Shown here: positions 1 through 8,927 of the stretch, one piece after another
How positions within the stretch are numbered: position 1 is the stretch's first letter
How the letters are laid out: each line of letters opens with the position of its first letter
Assembly (NCBI GenBank): GCA_947446595.1
Contig: CANFGS010000003.1
Location: 1-64,000, forward strand
Source: Neisseriaceae bacterium
Lineage (GTDB): Bacteria; Pseudomonadota; Gammaproteobacteria; Burkholderiales; UBA11063
Reading direction: 5' to 3'
Length of the DNA stretch: 64,000 nt
The notes under the pieces: generated by a model
Told to the model about the DNA's origin: nothing
Database searches by the model: none
Seen by the model: only the letters and a program-made list of their open reading frames with translations
Position numbers and translations under genes: made by a program

Positions 1-1
1 A

Positions 2-3000
2 GCTAGTGATGCATTTAATGCTCCTGTATTATCAAGTGTACATTATAGCTATAATATTCCAACTAATCGTACCAATCAAAGAAGTGCTAGCTTTAGTAGC
101 CCTATAGAACAAGACACTTATCAAGGTAAGGTACAAGTTGAGAAGGTAAACACTAGCTATGATGATTACAATCAAGTAACAAGTACTACTAATACGATAT
201 TAATGAATTCAGTATTGACACCATTTCAAAATACTAAAACTCAATATTATCCAGGTGATTCATATTATCTAGTAGAAGATAGTACTACTACTGACTTAAT
301 AAACAATGAGACCAAAGAAGAGCGTAACACTTTAACACCAGATGGTCATCATATAGCCCAAACAGCTACATTTTATAAAGGTAGTGCTTGGAAGACTTTA
401 AACTATGGTTATGATGATTATGGGCGCTTAACTAGTAATGCTATTTCATGGGCTGGTAATGTACCAACAGGTAGTGTTAAAAGTAGCAATATGACTGATA
501 GCTACAGCTATAGTAATGGTATCTTAACTGACAAACAAACTGATGCTCTAAACAATACAACTACAATAGTCCATGATACTACATTACCAGGTGCTCCTAT
601 CATAAGTAAGACTGACCCTAATGGGAATGTTACAACTTATAAATATGATATCGAAGGACGACAAACACTACTAACTACACCATTAGGTAATTCAACCACC
701 ATGAGCTATACTGTTGCAAGTGCTGATAAAGATAATACTGTTACCACAACTGATGCACTTGGTCATGCTACAACAGTTCAGTATAATGAACTAGGGCAAG
801 TGCTGCTAGTTAGTGATAATGGAGATAATGGTAATGGTAAAAGCCGTACCATCCAAAGTAATAGTTATTATCCTAATGGTAGTCTTCAAAGTAGTAGTAA
901 TAAACTAGGTAATACTACTAGCTATACTTATGACAATCTTGGGCGTCAACTAACAGCTACTGATTCTTTAGGTAATCTAACTAGCACTACTTATGATGAT
1001 AGTAGTTTAACTAAGACGGTATTTCTAAATGGGAATAAGGTCGGTAGTGAAGTAACTGATGGTATAGGTAATAAAGTTACTAGTAGCTCATATAGTATCC
1101 CAACTTTATCAGACAATGAACAGCACACCATAGAAGAACATAGTAATTATAATGGCCTAAAAGAAAATCTAACTTCTACAACTATGGCTGATAACAATCA
1201 GATTAAGCAAACTAGCAACACTTATAATGGTGATGGCGATATTGAGGTAGCTAATAACACTTTAACAAATACAGGTCCTTCCAATGATAACTCTCAAGTA
1301 TATTCAAATAGCCAGAAAGATTTATTAGGTAAACCGTTAACTATAAATACAGAAGTCAATGGGGTAGCTACTGATAATGGTTACACTAATGGTTATGATG
1401 CAACTGGATTACTACAAACTAGCAGTAATAGCATGGGTAATAAGACTATGACATATTATCCTAATGGTAGTATCAAAACACTAACAACTAACTATGATGG
1501 AACTACTACTAGTTATACCTATGATGCTGATGGAAATGAAAAAACCCAAACCAAATCTGGAGTTACTATTACTAAAGAATATGATGCAAATCATAATATA
1601 ACCAGTATCACTAATTCAAGTATTCCAAATAGTACTATACATTATACCTATACCAAAACCAATTTATTAAGTACAGTAACTTATCCTGATGGTAAGAGTG
1701 TAATTTATACATACTATGATAATGGACTACTAAAGAGTAAGACTAGTGCTCTAGGTGTTACTACTAACTATATAGAAGATAGCCAAGGACGTATACAAAG
1801 CATCAGTACTAATGGTAGCACCTTAATCTATAGCTATGATGATACTAACCCAAATGCTGGAAAGAAAGGAATGTTAAAAAGCACTACTCTTACCAATCCT
1901 AATGGTATTAAAACAATGCACACTTATACCTATGACGGATGGGGTGCTATAGCTAGTGATACTACTAATGAAGCGGGTCATATAACTACTGTTACTTATA
2001 AGAAGGATGCACAGAAAAGAACCACACAAGAAATAATCACTAGTGACCAAGCAAGTCAGAATCTGAATCTTACTAAGACTTATCAATATGATAGTATGAG
2101 CCGCCTAAAACAAGCTACAACAGTATATGCTAATTCTCCAGAATCAGTAACTGAAATCTATAGCTATGATAAAGATAGTAATGTAAAAACTTATACTAAT
2201 AATGGATCAATAACTAAGTATACTTATAATGACAAAGACCAGTTAACTCTAGTTAACAGTGAAAGTATAAGCTATGACAATGCTGGTGATATGAAGACTG
2301 ATGATAAAGGGAATATCTATAATTATAATAGCTTAAACCAACTAGTATCGGTAACAGATAGTCATAATCAACTACTTAGTAGTTATAGCTATTATGCAGA
2401 TGGCATGCTAAGTACCAAGAAGTCTCAAGATACTAGCATGCTCAACTTCTATTATGATAATAGCCATATTGATGGCATTACTAGTAGTACTTTATCAGCT
2501 ACAAACTTTATGTTAGATACTAATGGTAATGTCATTGCTTCATTTGATGCTAATGGTATCAATAGTTATTTAACTGCTGGTAATTCAACTATCGGGATGT
2601 TTGATGAATCAGGTGGTATAAGTAATAGTTATAGCTATACTGGCTATGGTTCGATAATGAATGAAGGTACTACCACATCACCAACTAAGAGTCTACTTTG
2701 GGATGGAGAATATAATGACTCTGATACTGGATTAGTATATTTAAGAGCAAGATTTTATAGCCCAAGTCTAATGAGATTTATTAATGCAGATACTGTAAAC
2801 GTAGCTAATCTATACAACTTTGGTAATGGAGATCCTATTGATAATCTAGATCCAAGTGGTCATATGCCGGTGTGGGCTAATTATGTGTTAAATGTTGCCG
2901 CTATTATTGGAGGGGTAGCTGCAGTAGCTCTCAGTGGTGGTGCATTAGCTCCTGAGGTTGCGAGTTTAGACGGTGGTGCGTTTATAGGAGATGAATTCGG

Positions 3001-3667
3001 TGGTGCGTTTATAGGAGATACTAGTGAAGCATCTTCAGTTGCATATAGTAATGTTGCGGTGGCATCTCGTAGTGCAGCTAATATTGAGGATGTTTCAGAA
3101 GCTGCTGGCAATGAAATTGACTCATCGATTGCAGCAAGTAGAAGATATGCTAAATTAGGTAATTTAGGGGGTGCTTTAGGAGCTATATCAGGAGTTACTG
3201 GAGTAGGTGGTCAAGCGTATAACTGCTCAATGTGTAGCAATATTTCGACTATGACTGGAATTGCAGGGATGGCACTTGATGTTCCATCACTATTTTCTGC
3301 AACATCCTCATTTATTATTAGAAGTAGATTAGCGGCAAGAGAAGTTGTTGATGTATTAGAACCTACTTCAAATATAGAACAGGAAGCTGATGATATATTA
3401 GAAGAAACTCAGAATAATATAGAAATAGCAACTAATGAGCCTAACTATGAGAATGTCCAAAATTTTTCTGATGGAGGTAATCGTAGAGGGTGGATTAATG
3501 AGATTGATACTGATGCAGATGATGTTGATCAAGATTATTATAATGATACTGAGCATGGTTATGCTCCTCCAGTTCAAGGGTGGAGTTATGCAAGACGAAA
3601 TCCTGCAATTGATTTTTATCGAGCAGGTGCTGATATGCTTAGGGGGACGAATTTTCCAGAGATATAA
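2..3667 (+). CDS. RHS/YD-repeat protein, 5' end outside window
   Basis: The frame is open from base 2, so the gene starts upstream; the ATG at 203 is internal. The protein is a chain of YD repeats (for example YGYDDYGRL, YKYDIEGRQ, YTYDNLGRQ, YTYDADGNE), which in this family fold into a beta-barrel shell around a C-terminal effector. An RHS core motif follows (GLVYLRARFYSP, then RFINAD and NLYNFGNGDP), ending in DPSG at about base 2849. After it lie about 265 residues of unrelated sequence: a hydrophobic Ala/Gly-rich stretch (bases 2870-2960), a short internal repeat, an acidic Asp-rich part and a polar end. That is the usual place for a polymorphic toxin tip, but I recognise no nuclease or other toxin motif. 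The next gene is 13 bases away on the other strand, so no immunity gene follows. RHS-family membership is certain; toxin function is inference. Confidence 0.9.
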   Translation, partial: ASDAFNAPVLSSVHYSYNIPTNRTNQRSASFSSPIEQDTYQGKVQVEKVNTSYDDYNQVTSTTNTILMNSVLTPFQNTKTQYYPGDSYYLVEDSTTTDLINNETKEERNTLTPDGHHIAQTATFYKGSAWKTLNYGYDDYGRLTSNAISWAGNVPTGSVKSSNMTDSYSYSNGILTDKQTDALNNTTTIVHDTTLPGAPIISKTDPNGNVTTYKYDIEGRQTLLTTPLGNSTTMSYTVASADKDNTVTTTDALGHATTVQYNELGQVLLVSDNGDNGNGKSRTIQSNSYYPNGSLQSSSNKLGNTTSYTYDNLGRQLTATDSLGNLTSTTYDDSSLTKTVFLNGNKVGSEVTDGIGNKVTSSSYSIPTLSDNEQHTIEEHSNYNGLKENLTSTTMADNNQIKQTSNTYNGDGDIEVANNTLTNTGPSNDNSQVYSNSQKDLLGKPLTINTEVNGVATDNGYTNGYDATGLLQTSSNSMGNKTMTYYPNGSIKTLTTNYDGTTTSYTYDADGNEKTQTKSGVTITKEYDANHNITSITNSSIPNSTIHYTYTKTNLLSTVTYPDGKSVIYTYYDNGLLKSKTSALGVTTNYIEDSQGRIQSISTNGSTLIYSYDDTNPNAGKKGMLKSTTLTNPNGIKTMHTYTYDGWGAIASDTTNEAGHITTVTYKKDAQKRTTQEIITSDQASQNLNLTKTYQYDSMSRLKQATTVYANSPESVTEIYSYDKDSNVKTYTNNGSITKYTYNDKDQLTLVNSESISYDNAGDMKTDDKGNIYNYNSLNQLVSVTDSHNQLLSSYSYYADGMLSTKKSQDTSMLNFYYDNSHIDGITSSTLSATNFMLDTNGNVIASFDANGINSYLTAGNSTIGMFDESGGISNSYSYTGYGSIMNEGTTTSPTKSLLWDGEYNDSDTGLVYLRARFYSPSLMRFINADTVNVANLYNFGNGDPIDNLDPSGHMPVWANYVLNVAAIIGGVAAVALSGGALAPEVASLDGGAFIGDEFGGAFIGDTSEASSVAYSNVAVASRSAANIEDVSEAAGNEIDSSIAASRRYAKLGNLGGALGAISGVTGVGGQAYNCSMCSNISTMTGIAGMALDVPSLFSATSSFIIRSRLAAREVVDVLEPTSNIEQEADDILEETQNNIEIATNEPNYENVQNFSDGGNRRGWINEIDTDADDVDQDYYNDTEHGYAPPVQGWSYARRNPAIDFYRAGADMLRGTNFPEI
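2972..3019 (+). repeat. Two direct 21-bp copies inside the RHS tip
   Basis: The 21-base unit beginning GGTGGTGCGTTTATAGG occurs at 2972-2992 and again at 2999-3019, a 27-bp period, encoding GGAFIGD twice in frame. It lies in the variable C-terminal region of the RHS protein and looks like a recent in-frame duplication. Confidence 0.8.
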
Positions 3668-3679
3668 GATATATGAATA

Positions 3680-4924
3680 TTAAAGCTTGGTATTGGTAAT
3701 AATGTTTTTTATCCAGAAGCGATTAGGGTGAAGTGCGATACGAATTGATTCACTAACACTAAACTCACTATTCTCAATATAGTTAGCTATTATTTCACCA
3801 CAAAGTGGAGCAAATAAAAATCCTTTAGAGCCAAACCCCGCATTTACATATAAGCCAGGTAAATAGGGGCAGTTGCTAGTTAATTTATAGTTTTTATCTT
3901 TAGATAGTAAGGAATATACAAAATTAAATTTGTCATAATCAGCTATCGGGCCAACTAGTGGTAGGTGATCAAGAGTATGCATTCTTATATTTGCATCTCC
4001 CGTAACATTTTTTAGCTTAATGTTACAATCACCTATGTATTTAGCAATTTTTGATATATTTTCAATATGTTCACCATCAGTTACTTTCAAATTAGATATA
4101 TCGTTATTAAAAGTTGCTCCTATTGTGTAGGAGTCTCCTAGATTTGGGGTAATATAGCCATTACCACAAACAATTGTTTTTAGCTCCAGATTACCGTTAA
4201 CTATAGTTGTTTGACCACGGGTTTTATTTAATGGTAAATTCTTGGTATAAGTGAAATCTTTGAGATTGTGAGAATTACAAAGTACTAGATGATAGCTACT
4301 ATCAATAATGCCATTTTGAGTAGCAATTTGCCATTTATCAGTATAATTTATATCAGTTATGAAACTATTACATACTATTTTTATATTAGGGTGGCTGGTA
4401 AGGTAATTAATTAAAGCTTTTGGGCTCACCCAAAGTCCTGATGGATAATATATCCCACGCTCTATATCTAATTTCATCCCCGCGATTTTGTTAATTTGTT
4501 CTTTGTCAATTTGGTAACAAAAATCCACAGGGTAATTATTTCGAAGTAGTTGTTTAAGCTCATAATCACTATCTATTGGTTCAATTATTCCACAGATACC
4601 ATAGTTGTCATTTGATAATCTAGTAATTAAATCATGACTATATTGATATCCCTGTATAGTTAGTTCTAGATCAGGGCAAGGGTTACCTCCGAAATGTCCA
4701 TATAGTATTGCTTGATAATTACCACTAGCCTCCATTGCAAGAGCTGGGTTTTTCTCATAAATGGTAACATTATATCCGCGATTTGCTAGACTATATGCAG
4801 TTGTTGCACCACTAATCCCACCGCCAATAATGATAACTTTTTTATCTGGGTTGATATTGGTATCTCTTTTATACCAAGCTCTAGTATATGGTTTTTGTAT
4901 GTGATTGTCAGATTGATTATGCAT
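3680..4924 (-). CDS. mnmC: FAD-dependent tRNA-modifying oxidoreductase, MnmC C-terminal domain type
   Basis: This 414-residue protein has an N-terminal FAD-binding Rossmann motif (VIIIGGGISGA, residues 30-40), followed by EASGNYQAILY, the hallmark of the MnmC oxidoreductase domain. Near the C-terminus come HTLDHLPLVGP and GLYVNAGFGSKG, also typical. In MnmC this domain converts cmnm5(s2)U34 to nm5(s2)U34 in tRNA by oxidative removal of the carboxymethyl group. The methyltransferase domain found in the fused E. coli MnmC is absent, so this is the stand-alone MnmC2 form; a partner would have to be elsewhere. Its start overlaps the end of the upstream transporter gene by 8 bases, which suggests translational coupling. 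Assignment rests on motifs; another DAO-family oxidase is the main alternative. Confidence 0.82.
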   Translation of the reverse strand: MHNQSDNHIQKPYTRAWYKRDTNINPDKKVIIIGGGISGATTAYSLANRGYNVTIYEKNPALAMEASGNYQAILYGHFGGNPCPDLELTIQGYQYSHDLITRLSNDNYGICGIIEPIDSDYELKQLLRNNYPVDFCYQIDKEQINKIAGMKLDIERGIYYPSGLWVSPKALINYLTSHPNIKIVCNSFITDINYTDKWQIATQNGIIDSSYHLVLCNSHNLKDFTYTKNLPLNKTRGQTTIVNGNLELKTIVCGNGYITPNLGDSYTIGATFNNDISNLKVTDGEHIENISKIAKYIGDCNIKLKNVTGDANIRMHTLDHLPLVGPIADYDKFNFVYSLLSKDKNYKLTSNCPYLPGLYVNAGFGSKGFLFAPLCGEIIANYIENSEFSVSESIRIALHPNRFWIKNIITNTKL

Positions 4925-6203
4925 GCTCAGTCATTTTCTTAAAGTTAGCTAAACCAATTATACTGATTAGTGCAATTACTGAAGCATATACTGCATGAAT
5001 AATAAAATACTTATGAGTAAGATAAGTTAGGCTAATAATAATTAATGGGCTTAATACTCCAAATAAAGTATAGCTTAAATTAACAGACATATAAATACCT
5101 GATAACCGAAAGCGTGCTGGGAATAAATGCTTTTTAAATACTCTAGGAGTAAAAGATGCCAATAAGCAGTGTAAGGATATTAAAATACCTACAGCTAATT
5201 CGATATGGGATTTATACAAGAGGAAATAATGGCTTAAGCAAATAGCAGGTATTGAAAGAAATAAAGTAGTTCTTAAAAGTTTAAATGGATCTAATTTTTT
5301 GGCTAAGGTTGTGATTAAATATGATGTAAGTATTGCATAAATAGTTGCATTAAAAATGATATTACTTACATCAAGATAACTTAGTTCAGACTCATGGTGT
5401 AAAATTGCCGGCATATAAATTATACAAGTAACCCATATAGTACTATTAATTGCAACAATACTACCTAAAACTAACATCCGATAGCGATACTGTTTAATAA
5501 AATTAATAAAAGCTCTGGAACTAATTGGAGAAACAATGGTATTATGAGTACGATAAAAATAAAAACGGTAAGAATAAAATAATATAGATAATAAACAGCT
5601 GACAAAAAATGGTATTCTCCATCCAAAAGACAGTATATGTTGGTGCACCATAGTATGGTTAAGGATTTGATTAATTCCTATGGCAGCTAATCCACCAAGC
5701 TCAGAACTTAATAATAGGCCGCTAACTGTGTGGTGAAGTTTGTTAGGCGGGATATTTTGATTAATATAGCGCATCATGCCGCGTATTTCACCACCTGAGG
5801 CTAAACCTTGCAGCATTCGTGCAAGTATCATTAGTATTCCAGCGTATACCCCAATAGATTGATGGCTTGGAATTACCCCCATAATAAAACTACATATCCC
5901 CATAATTAGTATAGTATTTATCAAAATTCGTTTGGTATTTATTTTATTAATTAATTTTTCAGCGATTATAAAGCCAATTGGCTTACATAAAAAACCTAAG
6001 GTAAATACTAAATACACAGTTATCATTGATAATAGGCTATCTTTTTCTGGAAAGATTTCTCCTCCAAAGTAAATTGAATAAAAACCAAATATAGTAAAAT
6101 CAAAAAATTCGATAAATGCACCAAAAGTAGCAATTAGCATAACTTTCTTTTCGTCACGCGTATATTTTTGTTCGCGTATGGCTTTAAAGTTCATCCCAAT
6201 CAT
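4917..6203 (-). CDS. MFS transporter, metabolite:H+ symporter (ProP/shikimate-like) family
   Basis: A 428-residue inner-membrane protein with about 12 hydrophobic segments. It opens with AFIEFFDFTIFGFYS, close to the first-helix signature of the MHS family (GxxxExxDFxxYG), and contains ARMLQGLASGGEIRG in the middle of the N-terminal half, matching the family motif RxLQGxxxGGE. These proteins import osmolytes, dicarboxylates or aromatic acids with protons; the substrate here cannot be read from the sequence. It is co-directional and overlapping with mnmC, so both are probably on one transcript. The start at 6203 has no strong ribosome site; an in-frame ATG three codons later (6194) is equally possible. 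Confidence 0.85.
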   Translation of the reverse strand: MIGMNFKAIREQKYTRDEKKVMLIATFGAFIEFFDFTIFGFYSIYFGGEIFPEKDSLLSMITVYLVFTLGFLCKPIGFIIAEKLINKINTKRILINTILIMGICSFIMGVIPSHQSIGVYAGILMILARMLQGLASGGEIRGMMRYINQNIPPNKLHHTVSGLLLSSELGGLAAIGINQILNHTMVHQHILSFGWRIPFFVSCLLSILFYSYRFYFYRTHNTIVSPISSRAFINFIKQYRYRMLVLGSIVAINSTIWVTCIIYMPAILHHESELSYLDVSNIIFNATIYAILTSYLITTLAKKLDPFKLLRTTLFLSIPAICLSHYFLLYKSHIELAVGILISLHCLLASFTPRVFKKHLFPARFRLSGIYMSVNLSYTLFGVLSPLIIISLTYLTHKYFIIHAVYASVIALISIIGLANFKKMTEHA

Positions 6204-6295
6204 ACTGTTTTTTAACGCCTAGAAAATTTTGAATCTAACTATGTTTTGATAATACTTGTATAATAATGCTATGCTAACAAAGGATTATACACAAA

Positions 6296-7075
6296 ATGGA
6301 AGAACTTATACAACAATATAAAACTGCATTTGATAAATTCAAAAATATAGAGTTTATCCCTGAGAGCCATACGTATCTTATTAATAATAAAATTGCACAA
6401 TCAGTAACTACTACTCTTAAACAATATGTTAAACCATTTGAGCGTGATTACTGGGCTAACAAAAAAGCTGATGAAACAGGTGTTAGTGTTGATGATATTC
6501 TTCTTAAATGGGAATACAATGCTAAGTTTTCCCAAATAAAGGGTACTTTGGTGCATCAGTTTCTCGAGTGTAGCTTAACTAATCAAGACTTTGAGTATCC
6601 TGAAGAGCTTATAGTAAATGAGTTTGGTTTTGATCCAATTCAAACTCCATTTAATAGTATTGTAGAATTAGCTAAACAGTTTTTGTCAGATATAGATAAT
6701 AAAATGTATCCTGTAGCTTCAGAGTTGATTATTGGGCATAGTGAGTATTTAGTTGGTGGAACTATCGATCAATTATTTTATAATAAAAAAAGTGGCAATT
6801 TGGAAATATGGGATTGGAAAACCAATAAAGAAATTAAAACCACTTCACGATATTCTCATTTATCGCCGCTAGAGCATATTCCAGATACTGAGTTAGATCA
6901 TTATTCATTACAACTATCATTATACAAGTATATAGTAGAGTCTAGTACTGGTCTACAACTGGGAAATTCATATATAGTATGGCTTAATGAAAACTCGAAT
7001 AAATATCAAATTTATAAAACACACGATTATAATTCAGAAGCTGAAATTATATTAAAAGCAGCTATACCAAAATAG
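6296..7075 (+). CDS. PD-(D/E)XK superfamily nuclease, RecB/Cas4-like
   Basis: A 259-residue protein with the ordered motifs of the PD-(D/E)XK exonuclease fold: GTLVHQFLE (His87), a Glu near residue 143, GGTIDQLF (Asp158), EIWDWKTNK (Asp173 and Lys175) and the downstream QLSLYKY helix (Gln206, Tyr210). Such proteins cut or trim DNA and are common in phages, mobile elements and RecB/Cas4-like repair systems. It stands alone between a transporter pair on the opposite strand and an export operon, with no helicase, cas or phage genes nearby, so its pathway is unknown. A TATAAT at 6259-6264 could be the -10 element. The nuclease fold is well supported; substrate and role are not. Confidence 0.8.
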   Translation: MEELIQQYKTAFDKFKNIEFIPESHTYLINNKIAQSVTTTLKQYVKPFERDYWANKKADETGVSVDDILLKWEYNAKFSQIKGTLVHQFLECSLTNQDFEYPEELIVNEFGFDPIQTPFNSIVELAKQFLSDIDNKMYPVASELIIGHSEYLVGGTIDQLFYNKKSGNLEIWDWKTNKEIKTTSRYSHLSPLEHIPDTELDHYSLQLSLYKYIVESSTGLQLGNSYIVWLNENSNKYQIYKTHDYNSEAEIILKAAIPK

Positions 7076-7180
7076 TATTAGCGGCCAATAAATATTTTAA
7101 TATAATAAATAAAATCAATATGCTATAAAAAATCAACTTAAAACTGTGTGAAAATTTAGTAAGTGCGAATGGTTCTCATG

Positions 7181-7220
7181 TATAATTGCGTCTTGAGACT
7201 TAAATTAACTTGATTAAGTT
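7181..7220 (+). promoter_or_regulatory. Possible promoter and small palindrome before the export operon
   Basis: The 171-base gap before the ABC gene has a TATAAT at 7181-7186 without a convincing -35 box, and an inverted repeat AACTT-GATT-AAGTT at about 7207-7220 that could be an operator. Nothing else recognisable lies in the gap. Weak evidence. Confidence 0.25.
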
Positions 7221-7246
7221 AGTTAAAATCAGTAAGTTAATCGACA

Positions 7247-8926
7247 ATGTATATTATGGCTAAATTTATGACTCAAATAGTGGATATAAAAAGAATACTC
7301 CAGCAGGCAGTGTACAAAGATAAAAGCTTCTTCTTTTATATTATAAGCTACGCAATTGTAATTGCAATTATTAATCTATCAATGCCAATATCAATACAGT
7401 TATTAATAAATAGTATTGCAAACACTGCGCTAATTCAACCAATTTTAATCATTGGTATTATTTTAACATTTCTACTCGGATTTTCAGCTGTTCTTAGTGT
7501 TATGCAAAAACATTTACTTGAGATTTATAAACAAAACTCATTTGTTAGATTATCTTCTGAAATGTTTATCAAATCTATTGATACTGAACATCAGGAGTTT
7601 AAAAGAAGTAATACAGGTTATTTAAGTAGCCACTATTTTGATATTTTTAATATTCAACACTCTGCGTCACTCTTAGTAATGGAGGGGTTCATTTCTTTTT
7701 TACAAATCTTAATTTGTTTCATTCTATCTAGCCTTTATCATCCATATTTTATGGTTATGAATATAATTGCTTTGGTTATAATCTGGTTATCCTGGGCGGT
7801 TTTTAAAAACAATGCTATCAAATATTCTATTCAACGTTCTGAATCAAAATACAAAGTTTTTGGGTGGCTTAATGATATCTTTCGTTTAAATAGCTGTTTT
7901 AAATCAAAAGCAGCTAAAAATTATGCCTTAGACAAAAGCTTTAACCTAATAAATGATTACATTATTAAACGCAAGAATTATTGGAAAATATCATTAAGCC
8001 AACTAAGCATTTTAACTTTACTTTATGTGGCTTTAGCCATTACTTTATTTATTGTTGGTTCTATTTTGGTTATTAAAGGTCAACTCAGTTTAGGGCAGTT
8101 AATAGCTGCTGAAATTTTATATAATGTGGCTTTGTTTAGCTCTTCAAAGCTCAGTAATTACTTCGATTTATACTATAGCCTTGTTGCTTCGGCAGATGAA
8201 TTAGATCATCTTTTTGAGTTAACTGACGAAAAAAAATCACAAAATAAAGTACATGGAATAACTGAAACAGATTGTGAACATATTTTAACTTTATCTAATC
8301 TTAAATATACAGATTATTCCCACAATGTATATACATTTAACTTTAAAGTTAAAAAGTTTTCTAATAATCTAATTGTTAGTGATGATGATGCGCAAAGGGA
8401 TATTCTACTTGGATTAATTAGTAATATTATAAGCCCTAAAAGTGGCCAAATTGAATTTTATAATTATCAATATAGCGACTTTAATGAGCAAGAGTTAAGA
8501 AATCATTTATGGGTTATTGATAATTCAGATATATTTTCTTGTACTATATATGAATACCTAACACATGGTTATAATGAAGTATCGGATACAGTTATAAATA
8601 AAGTGCTAGAACTAACATTATTAAAAGATTTGTTTTATAACTTACCAGATGCGCTGCAAACTAAATTAATTGGTAATGGTTTTCCTCTACACAACAACCA
8701 TATTATACAATTAAAGCTTGCTAGAGCAATTTTACACCAACCCAAAATACTTATCATTACTGATATTTTATATAAAATATCCTATAATGTGCAGTTAAAT
8801 ATCTTTAATTATATTAAAAATCATACAAAGATAACTCTTCTTCATATTTCTTATTTACTAAACCAGCCAAATATAAAGTATGATAATGTAATTAAACTTG
8901 ATAACTCTTATACAAAAGAGATTTAA
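7247..8926 (+). CDS. ABC exporter-like membrane protein with degenerate ATPase domain
   Basis: A 559-residue protein laid out like a type 1 ABC exporter half: about five or six membrane helices in residues 25-310, then a C-terminal domain aligning with an ABC nucleotide-binding domain (SPKSGQIEF, ELRNHLWVIDNSDIFSCTI, KLARAILHQPKILII). The catalytic motifs are gone. The Walker A position reads VSDDDAQRD (about residues 377-385) instead of GxxGxGKST, the LSGGQ position reads PLHNNHIIQ (about 478-486), and Walker B ends TDIL with no catalytic Glu. There is no N-terminal C39 peptidase. It is the first gene of an operon with HlyD and TolC homologues, so it probably forms the inner-membrane part of a tripartite secretion system, but one that cannot hydrolyse ATP by itself. 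The reading frame is otherwise intact. Start by first ATG; another ATG is three codons in. Confidence 0.8.
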   Translation: MYIMAKFMTQIVDIKRILQQAVYKDKSFFFYIISYAIVIAIINLSMPISIQLLINSIANTALIQPILIIGIILTFLLGFSAVLSVMQKHLLEIYKQNSFVRLSSEMFIKSIDTEHQEFKRSNTGYLSSHYFDIFNIQHSASLLVMEGFISFLQILICFILSSLYHPYFMVMNIIALVIIWLSWAVFKNNAIKYSIQRSESKYKVFGWLNDIFRLNSCFKSKAAKNYALDKSFNLINDYIIKRKNYWKISLSQLSILTLLYVALAITLFIVGSILVIKGQLSLGQLIAAEILYNVALFSSSKLSNYFDLYYSLVASADELDHLFELTDEKKSQNKVHGITETDCEHILTLSNLKYTDYSHNVYTFNFKVKKFSNNLIVSDDDAQRDILLGLISNIISPKSGQIEFYNYQYSDFNEQELRNHLWVIDNSDIFSCTIYEYLTHGYNEVSDTVINKVLELTLLKDLFYNLPDALQTKLIGNGFPLHNNHIIQLKLARAILHQPKILIITDILYKISYNVQLNIFNYIKNHTKITLLHISYLLNQPNIKYDNVIKLDNSYTKEI

Positions 8927-8927
8927 G

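Noticed and set aside
6236-6264. Full sigma-70 promoter for the PD-(D/E)XK gene
   Set aside because: TATAAT is present but there is no -35 box or TGn extension; recorded only in the gene note.
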